Assembly (NCBI GenBank): GCA_937876385.1 | Contig: CALFHQ010000622.1 | Span: 1-22,685 of the forward strand | Direction of reading: 5' to 3' | Origin: an uncultured Pseudomonadota bacterium | GTDB lineage: Bacteria > Myxococcota_A > UBA9042 > CAIXZC01 | DNA length: 22,685 bases | Shown: positions 1 through 7,757 of the stretch, piece after piece | Numbering within the stretch: the first letter of the stretch is position 1 | Layout: each line of letters starts with the position of its first letter | Translations under genes and position numbers: made by a program | Notes under the pieces: generated by a model | Database searches by the model: none | What the model was told of the DNA's origin: nothing | What the model saw: the letters and a program-made list of their open reading frames with translations, nothing else

Positions 1-1
1 A

Positions 2-1855
2 TTCGGCAAACACGACGGCGCCGCTGCCTACGCCATGACCTGGAAGTCCTGGGGAGGGCGAATCACCAATGGAATCATCGTCTTTAACGGCGACGATATC
101 GGCTGGACGACGACCCCCTCGAACTACTCCATCATGAGCGATATCCAGGGAGTCGCTACCCACGAATTGGGGCACATCGTGGGCCTCGACCATTCCCGCT
201 ATCTGGACGCTACGATGTTCTTTTCAGGGGGCGGACCCGGAATGCGCACCCTCTCCCAGGATGATAAGAATGGACTATGCTACATCTACGGGTCGTTTGC
301 CTCCGGACAGCCGTGTGATTCGTGCCAGGACGACAACAACTGTGCGTCGGGATACTGCCTCCAATATCCCGACGGTGAGCACTACTGCGGAAGGAACTGC
401 TCCTCGAACTCTGAATGCCCCGACCTGTTCTATTGCTACTCCATGACCAACGTCCAGGACCAGTGTGCCTCCATCAATAGCTACTGCAATCAGGCAGGAA
501 ACAACATCGCCCTGGGAGACTTCTGCTACGGCCACGAAACCTGCGAGAGCGGCCTGTGCCTAGCCATTCCCGGGCAGGCATACTGCTCGAAGACCTGCAC
601 CCAGGATTCCCACTGCACCAACGGGACAACCTGCTCCATGGGGTATTGCATGAAGCCTGGGGAGACCCAGACAGGGGAGCCTTGCGAAAGTCATATGCAG
701 TGCGTAAGCCAGATCTGCCTCTCAATCGGGGACGGAGAGTCTGTTTGCTCCATTGAGTGCAACTCGCAGACCGACTGTCCAGCGGGACTTGGTTGCAGCG
801 GCGGGTACTGTGTTCCCGGCGGCGCCAACGGATACGGCGCTCCATGCTCGGACAACAGCGACTGCGCATCGGTTCATTGCCGAGACATCGGAAATGACCA
901 GGGAATCTGCTCGCAGGCGTGCGTGGGAAGCGGCAGTTGCCCCAACCAGGATCCTTGCGTCAACGGAGAATGCGTGCCCCCCGGAGACTACCCCTTTGGC
1001 ACCATTTGCGCCCTCGACACCGACTGCCAGACGGGGTGGTGCGTGGGGTACGGAAGCAACCGCTACTGCACGCGCCCCTGCACCGGAGACAACCAATGCC
1101 CGGGGGACTCCACATGCACCACGTCCCTCTACTGCTCCAAGGCATCGAACCTCCCGGTGACCTGCTTTGGGGACCAGGACTGCGGTGATGGACAATTCTG
1201 CAAGAAAGAGAGCGCCCAAGCGCCCACCGGAATCTGTGTCGGGAAGTGTAACCCATTCTCCGACGTCGGTTGCGGCGAGTCTGAGAACTGCCAGTGGCTG
1301 TTCCTCTCCTGGAAAAACGAAATCACCGGTGAATGTATAGAAGACAACGCCGGAGCCGATGAGGGAGAACCTTGCGGCACCTGCCGACAGAATCTGGTTT
1401 GTGCCGACGTCGGCGACGGGTCCAACTGCTACTCGGACTGCCGGGTCGACACGGGGCTGGGATGCGGCTCCATGGAAACGTGTATGGGACTCAACCAGAC
1501 GGGAGACCCGCTTCATGGAATTTGCGTCTGCACAGGAGATGGTTGCGACTCGCCGGTTTCCACCGACGTCATCGTCCAACCCACTCCAGACGTCACTTCC
1601 CAAACCGACGAGAGTTCCGCAACAAACGACGTGACAACCTCGGATGAAGACAACGAACATGACGCAGCCACCGTGTTGCCCATCGACAATACCCCCACCC
1701 CGTCGAGCCCCGGAAACTCGGGGTGCTCGATTTCAAGCCAGGGAGCTGCCGGCCAGACGCCTCATTCTGCAGCATGGCTGTTGTTTGCGGTGGCTCTTCT
1801 GGGAATTCTTCGTGGGGTGGTCTACTTCAATTCCAAGGTGACTTTGCGGGCGTAA
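2..1855 (+). CDS. Metzincin (matrixin-like) zinc metallopeptidase with Cys-rich repeats and C-terminal membrane anchor; 5' end missing
   Basis: The reading frame is open to the left edge, so the N-terminus and any signal peptide are missing; the first internal ATG is at 35. Counting from that ATG, residues 43-53 read HELGHIVGLDH, the metzincin zinc site HExxHxxGxxH, followed by a Met-turn candidate in DATMF (Met61). This supports a secreted zinc endopeptidase of the M10/matrixin type. From about residue 90 to 505 there are repeated cysteine modules of the form PC..C.SG.C..G..CS..C..CP, probably a disulfide-stabilised stalk. A Ser/Thr/Pro/Asp-rich linker follows, then a Gly-Cys pair, a hydrophobic helix (AAWLLFAVALLGIL) and a short basic end. 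That tail resembles the MYXO-CTERM sorting signal, although the terminal Arg cluster is weak. The last 34 bases overlap the convergent DUF364 gene. The fold call is firm; substrate is unknown. Confidence 0.85.
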   Translation, partial: FGKHDGAAAYAMTWKSWGGRITNGIIVFNGDDIGWTTTPSNYSIMSDIQGVATHELGHIVGLDHSRYLDATMFFSGGGPGMRTLSQDDKNGLCYIYGSFASGQPCDSCQDDNNCASGYCLQYPDGEHYCGRNCSSNSECPDLFYCYSMTNVQDQCASINSYCNQAGNNIALGDFCYGHETCESGLCLAIPGQAYCSKTCTQDSHCTNGTTCSMGYCMKPGETQTGEPCESHMQCVSQICLSIGDGESVCSIECNSQTDCPAGLGCSGGYCVPGGANGYGAPCSDNSDCASVHCRDIGNDQGICSQACVGSGSCPNQDPCVNGECVPPGDYPFGTICALDTDCQTGWCVGYGSNRYCTRPCTGDNQCPGDSTCTTSLYCSKASNLPVTCFGDQDCGDGQFCKKESAQAPTGICVGKCNPFSDVGCGESENCQWLFLSWKNEITGECIEDNAGADEGEPCGTCRQNLVCADVGDGSNCYSDCRVDTGLGCGSMETCMGLNQTGDPLHGICVCTGDGCDSPVSTDVIVQPTPDVTSQTDESSATNDVTTSDEDNEHDAATVLPIDNTPTPSSPGNSGCSISSQGAAGQTPHSAAWLLFAVALLGILRGVVYFNSKVTLRA

Positions 1856-2556
1856 GGGGAAAAACGTCGAGTTCCTCCCGCTTGACTGATCACATCCAGG
1901 GCCCCCGAGGGATCAGTAAATTCCATCCCAGCCAGAAGCTTCACGTTGGTTCCTTCAAAAAGCTCTGGAATCAAGGGAGTGCTGGGCCCTGCGATGGCCA
2001 CCGAGCGGGCTGGACGAGCCAGTTGGAGTAGTCGATCAATGGTCTTGTTCACAAACGTTGTGGCCGACAGGATGACAACCGTCGCATCCGGCATGAGCCG
2101 TTCAGCGCTCCAATCGGGGAGCACCCCGGGGGCAACCGGTTTGCGCTCGAAGATCATCAGGTTGCATCGATCCTTCAGATTGGCGACAAAGGGGTGGAAG
2201 TATCCCACCATGGCCACCGTGTCGTCCTCTTTGATGTCGAGCCGCTCGAGCAGATCGCAATTGTCTCCTTCGACATCCTGATTCAACACGGCGTTCACCG
2301 TGGCCAGTCCAACGGCTGCATCGACGGGGTTTGTGGCTGCCAACATCTGCGCCGACTGCCACGCACCGATCTTCATCCGTCCCGCCCTCGTGCTCACCGT
2401 GCAATGCTGACTCGGCCAGTCATTGAGAGTGGCCGCTACCCCAAGGTGACCGTTGTCCAGGAGCACTGCCGTGTAAGAGAGACCAACCCGCAAGTCGGTG
2501 ACCGAATGATTCGAAAGTCGAGACTGCGTCAAAGCAAGAAGAGTGTCTGCAAGCAA
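1822..2556 (-). CDS. DUF4213/DUF364 family protein (putative heavy-metal chelation family)
   Basis: A 244-residue cytoplasmic protein. The N-terminal half (VTDLRVGLSYTAVLLDNG, then AAVGLATVNAVLN) matches the DUF4213 pattern. The C-terminal half matches DUF364: VAMVGYFHPFV, IFERKP, a VVILSATTFVNKT segment and the GPSTPLIPELFEG loop. The Pfam families are annotated as putative heavy-metal chelation or enolase-N-like domains; no reaction is established. The start is TTG. It is chosen because GAGGA lies six bases upstream and no in-frame ATG or GTG fits better near the N-terminus. It lies 70 bases downstream of the Cys-rich lipoprotein on the same strand, without a visible promoter or terminator between, so co-transcription is possible. 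Its 3' end overlaps the peptidase gene by 34 bases in antisense. Family assignment is confident; function is not known. Confidence 0.8.
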   Translation of the reverse strand: MLADTLLALTQSRLSNHSVTDLRVGLSYTAVLLDNGHLGVAATLNDWPSQHCTVSTRAGRMKIGAWQSAQMLAATNPVDAAVGLATVNAVLNQDVEGDNCDLLERLDIKEDDTVAMVGYFHPFVANLKDRCNLMIFERKPVAPGVLPDWSAERLMPDATVVILSATTFVNKTIDRLLQLARPARSVAIAGPSTPLIPELFEGTNVKLLAGMEFTDPSGALDVISQAGGTRRFSPYARKVTLELK

Positions 2557-2626
2557 TGAAATTCCTCACATTTTGCTATTGGGAAAGGGTCGAGGGGGCG
2601 AAGGGAACAATGGGTAAGGTCCTAGC

Positions 2627-4330
2627 CTAGAAGAGGCCGCCCAGGAGAGACGAGAGGTTGATGCAATACCCGGCAGCGTCGCCGCTGGGGAGACCACCAC
2701 CGAGGAGGTCCGTCAAAATGGCCGGGTCGATGCACACGGAGGAGCCGGGGCATTCCGCTGAGTCGCAAGGAGCCATGAGGCACATAGCCAGCGACATCAT
2801 GTCCATGGGAGTCGTGCAGGCGCAAGCACCAAAGGAGCCTTCCGTCGGCATGCCGGGGATTCCCCCCATGCCCATCCCACCACCGAGGATATCCATGAGA
2901 CCTTTGCACTCGCCGGCGGGGCAGAAGGCTTCAACGCCATCGCACCAGCCTGCCTTGTCGATGCAGCAACCAGAAGCATTGTCACATTCCAGTTCAAAGG
3001 AACCGGTAGAGGAGACGCACTCGGCATCCGACTGGCAACCGGAGCAATTCGGGGGGCCGTCCCCAGTGCAGGTGTACATCGACAAATCGCATTCGTCGGA
3101 GCCGCCGCAATCGGTGTCAGCGGTGCACTGGACGCAGGACCAAACGCCGTTGATCTGCACGCAAGCCGGGTAGGGATCTGTGCAGTAGGCACACTCGGGT
3201 GGCAGCTCGTCTGGGGTACACACATTGTTCTTGCACAGGTACGTCGTATCGCCGTCGCCAAAGCCGACGCAGTGGTCGTCATTCAAACACTGAACGCAGC
3301 CGCCGTCCTTTTCGTAAGGAGCGTTGGGGTCGGTGCAGGTGGCCGAGCCACAGGCGCCCGCCGCGGTACACACTTCTTCGCCAGAGCAGTGGCCGTCGTT
3401 CAAGCACTCAACGCACTTGCCGTCCTTCAGGTAGGGTTTCTCGGCAGAGCAGGCGTCGTCGCAGGTGTCGCCGTAGCAGCACTCGGGGCTGGCGCTCACG
3501 CACACGCTCACCGGGGCCGTCTCGTTGACTTCCTGGCAGGTGGAGTTGGTGGGGCATCCAGCGCCACACTCGGGAGCGCAGTACCCACCATCCTGGTTGC
3601 AGCGGTACCCTTCAGCGCAGTTCCAGTCGTTCTGGCAAGCGGCACATTCGGAAGCACCGGCGGCGCACTGACCGGACTGCTGGTTGCACATCTGGCCATC
3701 AGGACAACCGGCGGTGAGGCAGTCGGCGTCGCAGTTAAAGGCCATCGGAATGCACTGCTTTCCATCGGCGGTGAGTGCGTAGCACATCCAGCCGGTGGCG
3801 CAGTCATTGGAGGTGGCGCAAGTGGCAAAGCAGAAGGTTCCGCCGCCCAGAGGGTGGCATTTCTTTCCGTCGGCGCACTCGGCATCGGAGGTGCAAGCGG
3901 CGCAAATGCCTTCTTCGGTGACGACGGCAATGTCTTCATCGTCCAGGTCTTCAACAACGTCTTTGTCTCCGTTGTTGCCCGTATCGAGGTCACTAGCAAC
4001 ATCTGAGGTGTTGCCGCCAACGATACACTGCTTCGTCGACGTATCGCAGACCATCCCGGCGTCACATTCGGTGTCAGCCGTGCACATCACGGGACTGCAG
4101 TAGCGCTTGTCCGGATTTGCCGGGTCGATTCCAACAGGGCCGCAGAAAGGGGTCAAACCCGGGCAATCTGCGTGGGCACTGCACTCGATCTGCTTGCACT
4201 TGCCATCAAGGCAGGTGTTCGCTGCGGAACAATCTGTCGCCACGGTGCAGCTCTTCTCCGAATCACCATCGGAACAAGAGATAAACAGACCCACCATCGC
4301 AAACAGCCCTAGAAGCCAAACTCTTCTCAT
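2627..4330 (-). CDS. Cysteine-rich lipoprotein with acidic tether and Met/Gly-rich C-terminal segment
   Basis: A 567-residue exported protein. The ATG at 4330 is preferred over an ATG 14 codons upstream because GGGGAGG sits about five bases before it and it opens directly into a signal peptide (MRRVWLLGLFAMVGLF) ending at a probable lipobox, FIS-C19. Cysteine modules follow at residues 28-102 with spacing like DC..NTC..GKC. An Asp/Glu-rich tether spans about 110-140, and more Cys modules (C..D..C..G..C, with recurrent ECLNDGHC-like units) run to about residue 470. The last 90 residues differ: a Met/Gly-rich stretch around 476-494, then Cys pairs and a hydrophobic LSSLLGGLF end. No enzyme motif is visible. 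It is probably an outer-membrane or surface lipoprotein dependent on disulfide formation. A promoter candidate lies at 4373-4400. The lipobox has Phe rather than Leu at -3, so lipidation is likely but not certain. Confidence 0.8.
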   Translation of the reverse strand: MRRVWLLGLFAMVGLFISCSDGDSEKSCTVATDCSAANTCLDGKCKQIECSAHADCPGLTPFCGPVGIDPANPDKRYCSPVMCTADTECDAGMVCDTSTKQCIVGGNTSDVASDLDTGNNGDKDVVEDLDDEDIAVVTEEGICAACTSDAECADGKKCHPLGGGTFCFATCATSNDCATGWMCYALTADGKQCIPMAFNCDADCLTAGCPDGQMCNQQSGQCAAGASECAACQNDWNCAEGYRCNQDGGYCAPECGAGCPTNSTCQEVNETAPVSVCVSASPECCYGDTCDDACSAEKPYLKDGKCVECLNDGHCSGEEVCTAAGACGSATCTDPNAPYEKDGGCVQCLNDDHCVGFGDGDTTYLCKNNVCTPDELPPECAYCTDPYPACVQINGVWSCVQCTADTDCGGSDECDLSMYTCTGDGPPNCSGCQSDAECVSSTGSFELECDNASGCCIDKAGWCDGVEAFCPAGECKGLMDILGGGMGMGGIPGMPTEGSFGACACTTPMDMMSLAMCLMAPCDSAECPGSSVCIDPAILTDLLGGGLPSGDAAGYCINLSSLLGGLF

Positions 4331-4372
4331 TGGAACCTCCCCAAAATTCACGAAGAATTTACAGTCCGACAC

Positions 4373-4400
4373 ATTGTATTCAACGGCAAAGCGAATTCAA
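4373..4400 (-). promoter_or_regulatory. Candidate sigma70-type promoter of the Cys-rich lipoprotein
   Basis: On the minus strand TTGAAT (4400-4395) and TACAAT (4378-4373) are separated by 16 bases. The -10 box matches the consensus at five of six positions. Transcription would start about 35-40 bases before the ATG at 4330. Prediction by eye only. Confidence 0.45.
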
Positions 4401-4502
4401 GCGCTAATTTGAAAGCGCCGGCCAATGGAATCCACGGTTCCATCGTTTTCAGGGTCGCTTCACCCAGTAGCCAATGACGGTAGCGCCAGTGAGGCGGGTG
4501 GC

Positions 4503-4525
4503 TTCCTCTGTTCAGTCCAGAGGAA
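4503..4525 (-). repeat. Perfect inverted repeat (8-bp stem, 7-nt loop) downstream of the radical SAM gene
   Basis: TTCCTCTG and CAGAGGAA flank a seven-base loop, beginning about 18 bases after the radical SAM stop codon on the minus strand. A hairpin here could end or stabilise that transcript. There is no U-run behind it, so it is not a canonical intrinsic terminator. Confidence 0.5.
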
Positions 4526-4542
4526 TCCCCGGCCAGAATTTC

Positions 4543-5412
4543 CTACAGTTGCCGCAGGAAGTCCGGTTTCAAGATCGTCTCGTCTTTCTTTTCAAGGACT
4601 TCCGTAAGCACCTTTAGCGCTTCCGCCTTCTGGTATGGGAAAACAACTCGCATCGGGAGGTAGTTGGAGGAGTGCCTGGAGGTCAAGAGACCTCGTTTGA
4701 GTTCGAGAGCTTCCAGGATGATCTTCAACTCCTCCAACATGCCCAGGCGAGACGGAAGATCGAAGTCCCCACGCTCGGCCTGGTCAAACAACTTAGTACC
4801 CTCAACCAGCATCGTGGTGAGTACTCCGATATAATCGGGCTGGATGGCGTTGAGCAATTCCGCTGTCTTCTGAGCGTGCTGAACGTGACGCTTCTTGCCC
4901 CCGAGACCCAACATCACGATGCAGCTATAGAGCAATCCGGCGCCTTTTACCATCTGCCCTGCCTTCACGGTTTGAGCCGCCGTGGCACCCTTCTTCACCG
5001 CCTTCAAGGTTTCGTCGTCGCCACTCTCCACCCCGTGGTAAATGATGCCCAGCCCCTTCTCCTTGAGTCGCTTGAGAGCCTCTGGCCCCTTCTTCAATAT
5101 GGAGCGAGCTTCGCCGTAGACTCCGATGCGCTCCACGAAGGGCATCACGTCACGGATCTCATCGAGGATCTCCTCCAGAAACGCAGTGGGAGCTGCCAGA
5201 GCATCGCCGTCGCACAGGAACACGCGCTTGAAGCGATAGCCGGCACCCTCTTTGATGTCCGACTTGATCTCTTCCATGGGCTTCAACCGAAACTCGGCGT
5301 CCATGTACATGGCGCAGTAGGTGCACTTGTTGTAGCTGCAACCGGTGGTCACCTGGATGAGCATGCTTTGTGCCTCGCTGGGCGGTCGAAAGAGCATCCC
5401 CTCGTAGTGCAT
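4543..5412 (-). CDS. Radical SAM protein (Elp3/NifB-like fold), function unknown
   Basis: A 289-residue cytoplasmic enzyme. The start ATG at 5412 is chosen because GAGGGAG lies about five bases upstream and the protein then begins like relatives of this group (MHYEGMLFRPPSEA). A longer reading frame to 5520 would run through the promoter region. Residues 25-33 read CSYNKCTYC, a CX4CX2C cluster-binding motif, instead of the commoner CX3CX2C spacing; this variant occurs in a subgroup of uncharacterised radical SAM proteins. FLCDGDAL (about 66-73) and YHGVESGDDETL (about 125-136) fit the SAM-binding strands of an Elp3-like TIM barrel. No B12 domain or auxiliary cluster motif is obvious. It is transcribed divergently from rel. 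Members are sometimes annotated as coproporphyrinogen oxidase-like, which I cannot support here. Confidence 0.85.
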   Translation of the reverse strand: MHYEGMLFRPPSEAQSMLIQVTTGCSYNKCTYCAMYMDAEFRLKPMEEIKSDIKEGAGYRFKRVFLCDGDALAAPTAFLEEILDEIRDVMPFVERIGVYGEARSILKKGPEALKRLKEKGLGIIYHGVESGDDETLKAVKKGATAAQTVKAGQMVKGAGLLYSCIVMLGLGGKKRHVQHAQKTAELLNAIQPDYIGVLTTMLVEGTKLFDQAERGDFDLPSRLGMLEELKIILEALELKRGLLTSRHSSNYLPMRVVFPYQKAEALKVLTEVLEKKDETILKPDFLRQL

Positions 5413-5472
5413 TTGTCTCCCTCTCGTGGGCCTGAACAGCGGCTTCCAGAGCCATTGCCGTGGCCATTTAGA

Positions 5473-5502
5473 GTTATAAATTATTCGCATTTCGAGTTGC
5501 AA
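5473..5502 (-). promoter_or_regulatory. Candidate promoter of the radical SAM gene, sharing its -35 box with rel
   Basis: On the minus strand TTGCAA (5502-5497) is followed after 18 bases by TATAAC (5478-5473). The leader to the ATG at 5412 would be roughly 55 bases. The -35 hexamer is self-complementary and is also the best -35 candidate for rel on the other strand. Confidence 0.5.
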
Positions 5503-5525
5503 GGGGAAAGTGCTCAGCATATACT
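5497..5525 (+). promoter_or_regulatory. Candidate promoter of rel
   Basis: TTGCAA (5497-5502), a 17-base spacer and TATACT (5520-5525). The -10 box matches the consensus at five of six positions. Transcription would start near 5532, about 30 bases before the rel start codon. Confidence 0.55.
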
Positions 5526-5558
5526 GTGCCTCGGTTAGGGAGTCCAGGAAATCACACG

Positions 5559-5568
5559 CCGCATGCGG
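5559..5568. repeat. 10-bp perfect palindrome over the rel start codon
   Basis: CCGCATGCGG is self-complementary and its centre is the rel ATG (5563-5565). It may be chance, or it could affect start-codon accessibility. Confidence 0.4.
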
Positions 5569-7749
5569 GTATCGAACGTGAAGGTAATCAAACTTGAAGA
5601 CGTTCTAGAGGCGCTCCTGGACTATCACCCGGACGCTGACGTCGATCTCGTTAAGAAGGCGTACGTCTATGCCGCCTCCAAACACGCAGACCAGACCCGC
5701 TACTCCGGCGAGCCATACATCATCCATCCCCTCCACGTCGCACGATTCGTTTGTGAGCTGAAGCTGGATGAGGTCTGCGTGGCAGCGGCGCTGTTGCACG
5801 ATACGTTGGAGGACACCCAGGCTCCCTTCGAAGAGATTCAGGAACTGTTTGGAACCCCCGTCGCCAACATCGTTCAAGGGGTGACCAAGCTCTCCTCCAT
5901 GAACTACGACTCCCGGGAAGAGCGCCAGGCGGAGACATTCCGCAAGATGCTCCTCGCCATGGCCAAAGACATTCGAGTCATCCTGGTGAAGCTGGCCGAC
6001 CGAGTGCACAACATCCGCACCCTCGACCACACAAGCGAAGAGCAGCAAGTCCGAGTAGCCCAGGAAACCATGGACATCTATGCGCCCCTGGCCAACCGAC
6101 TGGGCCTCTACCGTGTCAAGTCGGAGTTGGAAGACGGCGCATTCAGGTACCTCCACCCGCAGGAATTCGCTGCCCTCAACGAACAACTCAAGATCGGAGA
6201 GAAGAAACGGCAGAAGTTCCTCGACGAAGTCAAAACGACCATCGAAAGGGAGCTTGAGAAGGTACACCTCAAAGCAACCGTCTTTGCCCGCATCAAGTAC
6301 CGATACAGCATCTTCCGAAAGATGCAGCGGCAAGGGGTCACCCTCGACGAAGTCTATGACGTGGTGGCCTTCCGAGTCTTGTGCAACACGGTAGAGCAAT
6401 GCTGGCAGGTGCTGGGACTCATTCATCAGCTCTGGCGTCCCATCCCGGGTCGTTTCCGCGACTTCATCAGCCTTCCAAAGCCCAACGGCTACAAGTCCCT
6501 GCACACCTCCGTCATCGGGCCAGGAGCTGAGCAGATGGAGATCCAGATTAGAACCTGGACCATGCACGAGATAGCCGAGCGAGGAATCGCTGCCCACTGG
6601 AAGTACAAAGAGGGCAACGTCATCAGCCCAGCCGATGAAGAGAAGATTCGCTACCTGAAGCAGCTCATCGAAGAGCTCATGGACTTGAACGATACCCTGC
6701 GCGACTCCATGGAACTCTACTCGGCCATCAAGGACGGGCTATCCTTCGAGGAAATCTTTGTTTTCACCCCTCGAGGAGACGTCCGAAACCTGCCCCTGGA
6801 CGCCACACCGTTGGATTTCGCCTTCAGCATCCATACCGAAGTCGGCATTCGCTGCACCGGCGCTCGAGTCAATGGAATCATGGCCCCCATCGACCACCAA
6901 CTGAAAAACGGCGACGTCGTAACGATCATCACCTCGAACCATCAAACCCCCTCGGTGGACTGGCTTCGAGTGGTGAAAAGCTCCCGCGCCAAGGCGAAGA
7001 TCCGAGGCTACCTGAGGGCCGAATCCAAAGAGCGCCACCAGCAGTTGGGGAAGATCCTTCTGGAGAAGGAACTCAAACAGTTCAGCATCACCCTCAACAA
7101 GATCATCAAGAACGGCAGCCTCAAGCAGCGGCTCGCGGCCATCGGCCTCGACCGGGAGGAGCACCTCTTCCTCCAGGTGGGGGTCGGAAAGTTGGAAGCC
7201 GAAGATGTGGCTCGAAAGATCGCCGAGGAGATGGGGCTCGTCAAAACCCCGGACGAGAAACCCAAGTTCAAACCCCTGGGTGGCCTGCTGGAACGACTGA
7301 GCCTGAGCGGAAAAGGGAAGGTTCTCGTGGGCGGCCAGCAGGACGTAATGATCCGATTTGCCAAGTGCTGCAACCCCATTCGAGGGGAACGGATCGTCGG
7401 TTTCGTCACAAGAGGCCGAGGGATCACCGTCCATTCCATGGAGTGCAACTACGTCGAGATGATGGACCAGGAGCGGTTCGTCGACGTGGAATGGGACCGG
7501 CAAGGGGAAACGGGCACAGAGGTATCGGTGAAGATCACCTCCAAAGACACCCCGGGGATGCTCACCAGCATTTCTCAGGTTTTCTCGAAGTTTGGACTCA
7601 ACATCAAACAGGTGGTGGTTCGAACCGGGGAAGAGAAGGCGGATGCGGTCTTCAAGGTGGACGTCAACAACGTCAGCCAGTTGAAGTCCATCGTGCGAGC
7701 CCTGAGTCGCGTCAAAGGGGTCCTCAAGGTGGAACGAATCCAATCCTGA
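5563..7749 (+). CDS. rel: Bifunctional (p)ppGpp synthetase/hydrolase (Rel/SpoT type)
   Basis: A full-length 728-residue long RelA/SpoT homologue that makes and degrades the stringent-response alarmone (p)ppGpp. The hydrolase domain has an intact HD site: Arg46, His55, His79-Asp80, Glu83-Asp84, Asp146 and Asn150, at the spacing of the Streptococcus Rel enzyme. The synthetase domain (about 240-350) has RIKYRYS, DVVAFRVL, the loop PGRFRDFISLPKPNGYKSLH and EIQIRT. The RFRD sequence is the basic RxKD type of bifunctional enzymes, not the acidic EXDD of synthetase-only RelA. TGS (about 396-460), the Cys-containing zinc-finger-like domain (CCNPIRGE, about 602-630) and a C-terminal ACT domain (about 655-728) follow. 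AGGAA lies about 12 bases before the ATG, rather far; a GTG five codons on is possible. It faces the VKOR-DsbA gene across an 8-base gap. Confidence 0.97.
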   Translation: MRVSNVKVIKLEDVLEALLDYHPDADVDLVKKAYVYAASKHADQTRYSGEPYIIHPLHVARFVCELKLDEVCVAAALLHDTLEDTQAPFEEIQELFGTPVANIVQGVTKLSSMNYDSREERQAETFRKMLLAMAKDIRVILVKLADRVHNIRTLDHTSEEQQVRVAQETMDIYAPLANRLGLYRVKSELEDGAFRYLHPQEFAALNEQLKIGEKKRQKFLDEVKTTIERELEKVHLKATVFARIKYRYSIFRKMQRQGVTLDEVYDVVAFRVLCNTVEQCWQVLGLIHQLWRPIPGRFRDFISLPKPNGYKSLHTSVIGPGAEQMEIQIRTWTMHEIAERGIAAHWKYKEGNVISPADEEKIRYLKQLIEELMDLNDTLRDSMELYSAIKDGLSFEEIFVFTPRGDVRNLPLDATPLDFAFSIHTEVGIRCTGARVNGIMAPIDHQLKNGDVVTIITSNHQTPSVDWLRVVKSSRAKAKIRGYLRAESKERHQQLGKILLEKELKQFSITLNKIIKNGSLKQRLAAIGLDREEHLFLQVGVGKLEAEDVARKIAEEMGLVKTPDEKPKFKPLGGLLERLSLSGKGKVLVGGQQDVMIRFAKCCNPIRGERIVGFVTRGRGITVHSMECNYVEMMDQERFVDVEWDRQGETGTEVSVKITSKDTPGMLTSISQVFSKFGLNIKQVVVRTGEEKADAVFKVDVNNVSQLKSIVRALSRVKGVLKVERIQS

Positions 7750-7757
7750 GCCGGCGC

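Noticed and set aside
722..1660. Long minus-strand frame under the peptidase
   Set aside because: It is a by-product of codon bias in the Cys-rich repeats; there is no SD or recognisable domain.
3272..4006. Plus-strand frame antisense to the Cys-rich lipoprotein, rich in Ala, Gly and Val
   Set aside because: Repeats of the lipoprotein generate it; the signal peptide, SD and promoter support only the minus-strand gene.
5605..7743. Two minus-strand frames of more than 320 codons antisense to rel
   Set aside because: Rel is unmistakable on the plus strand over the whole span.
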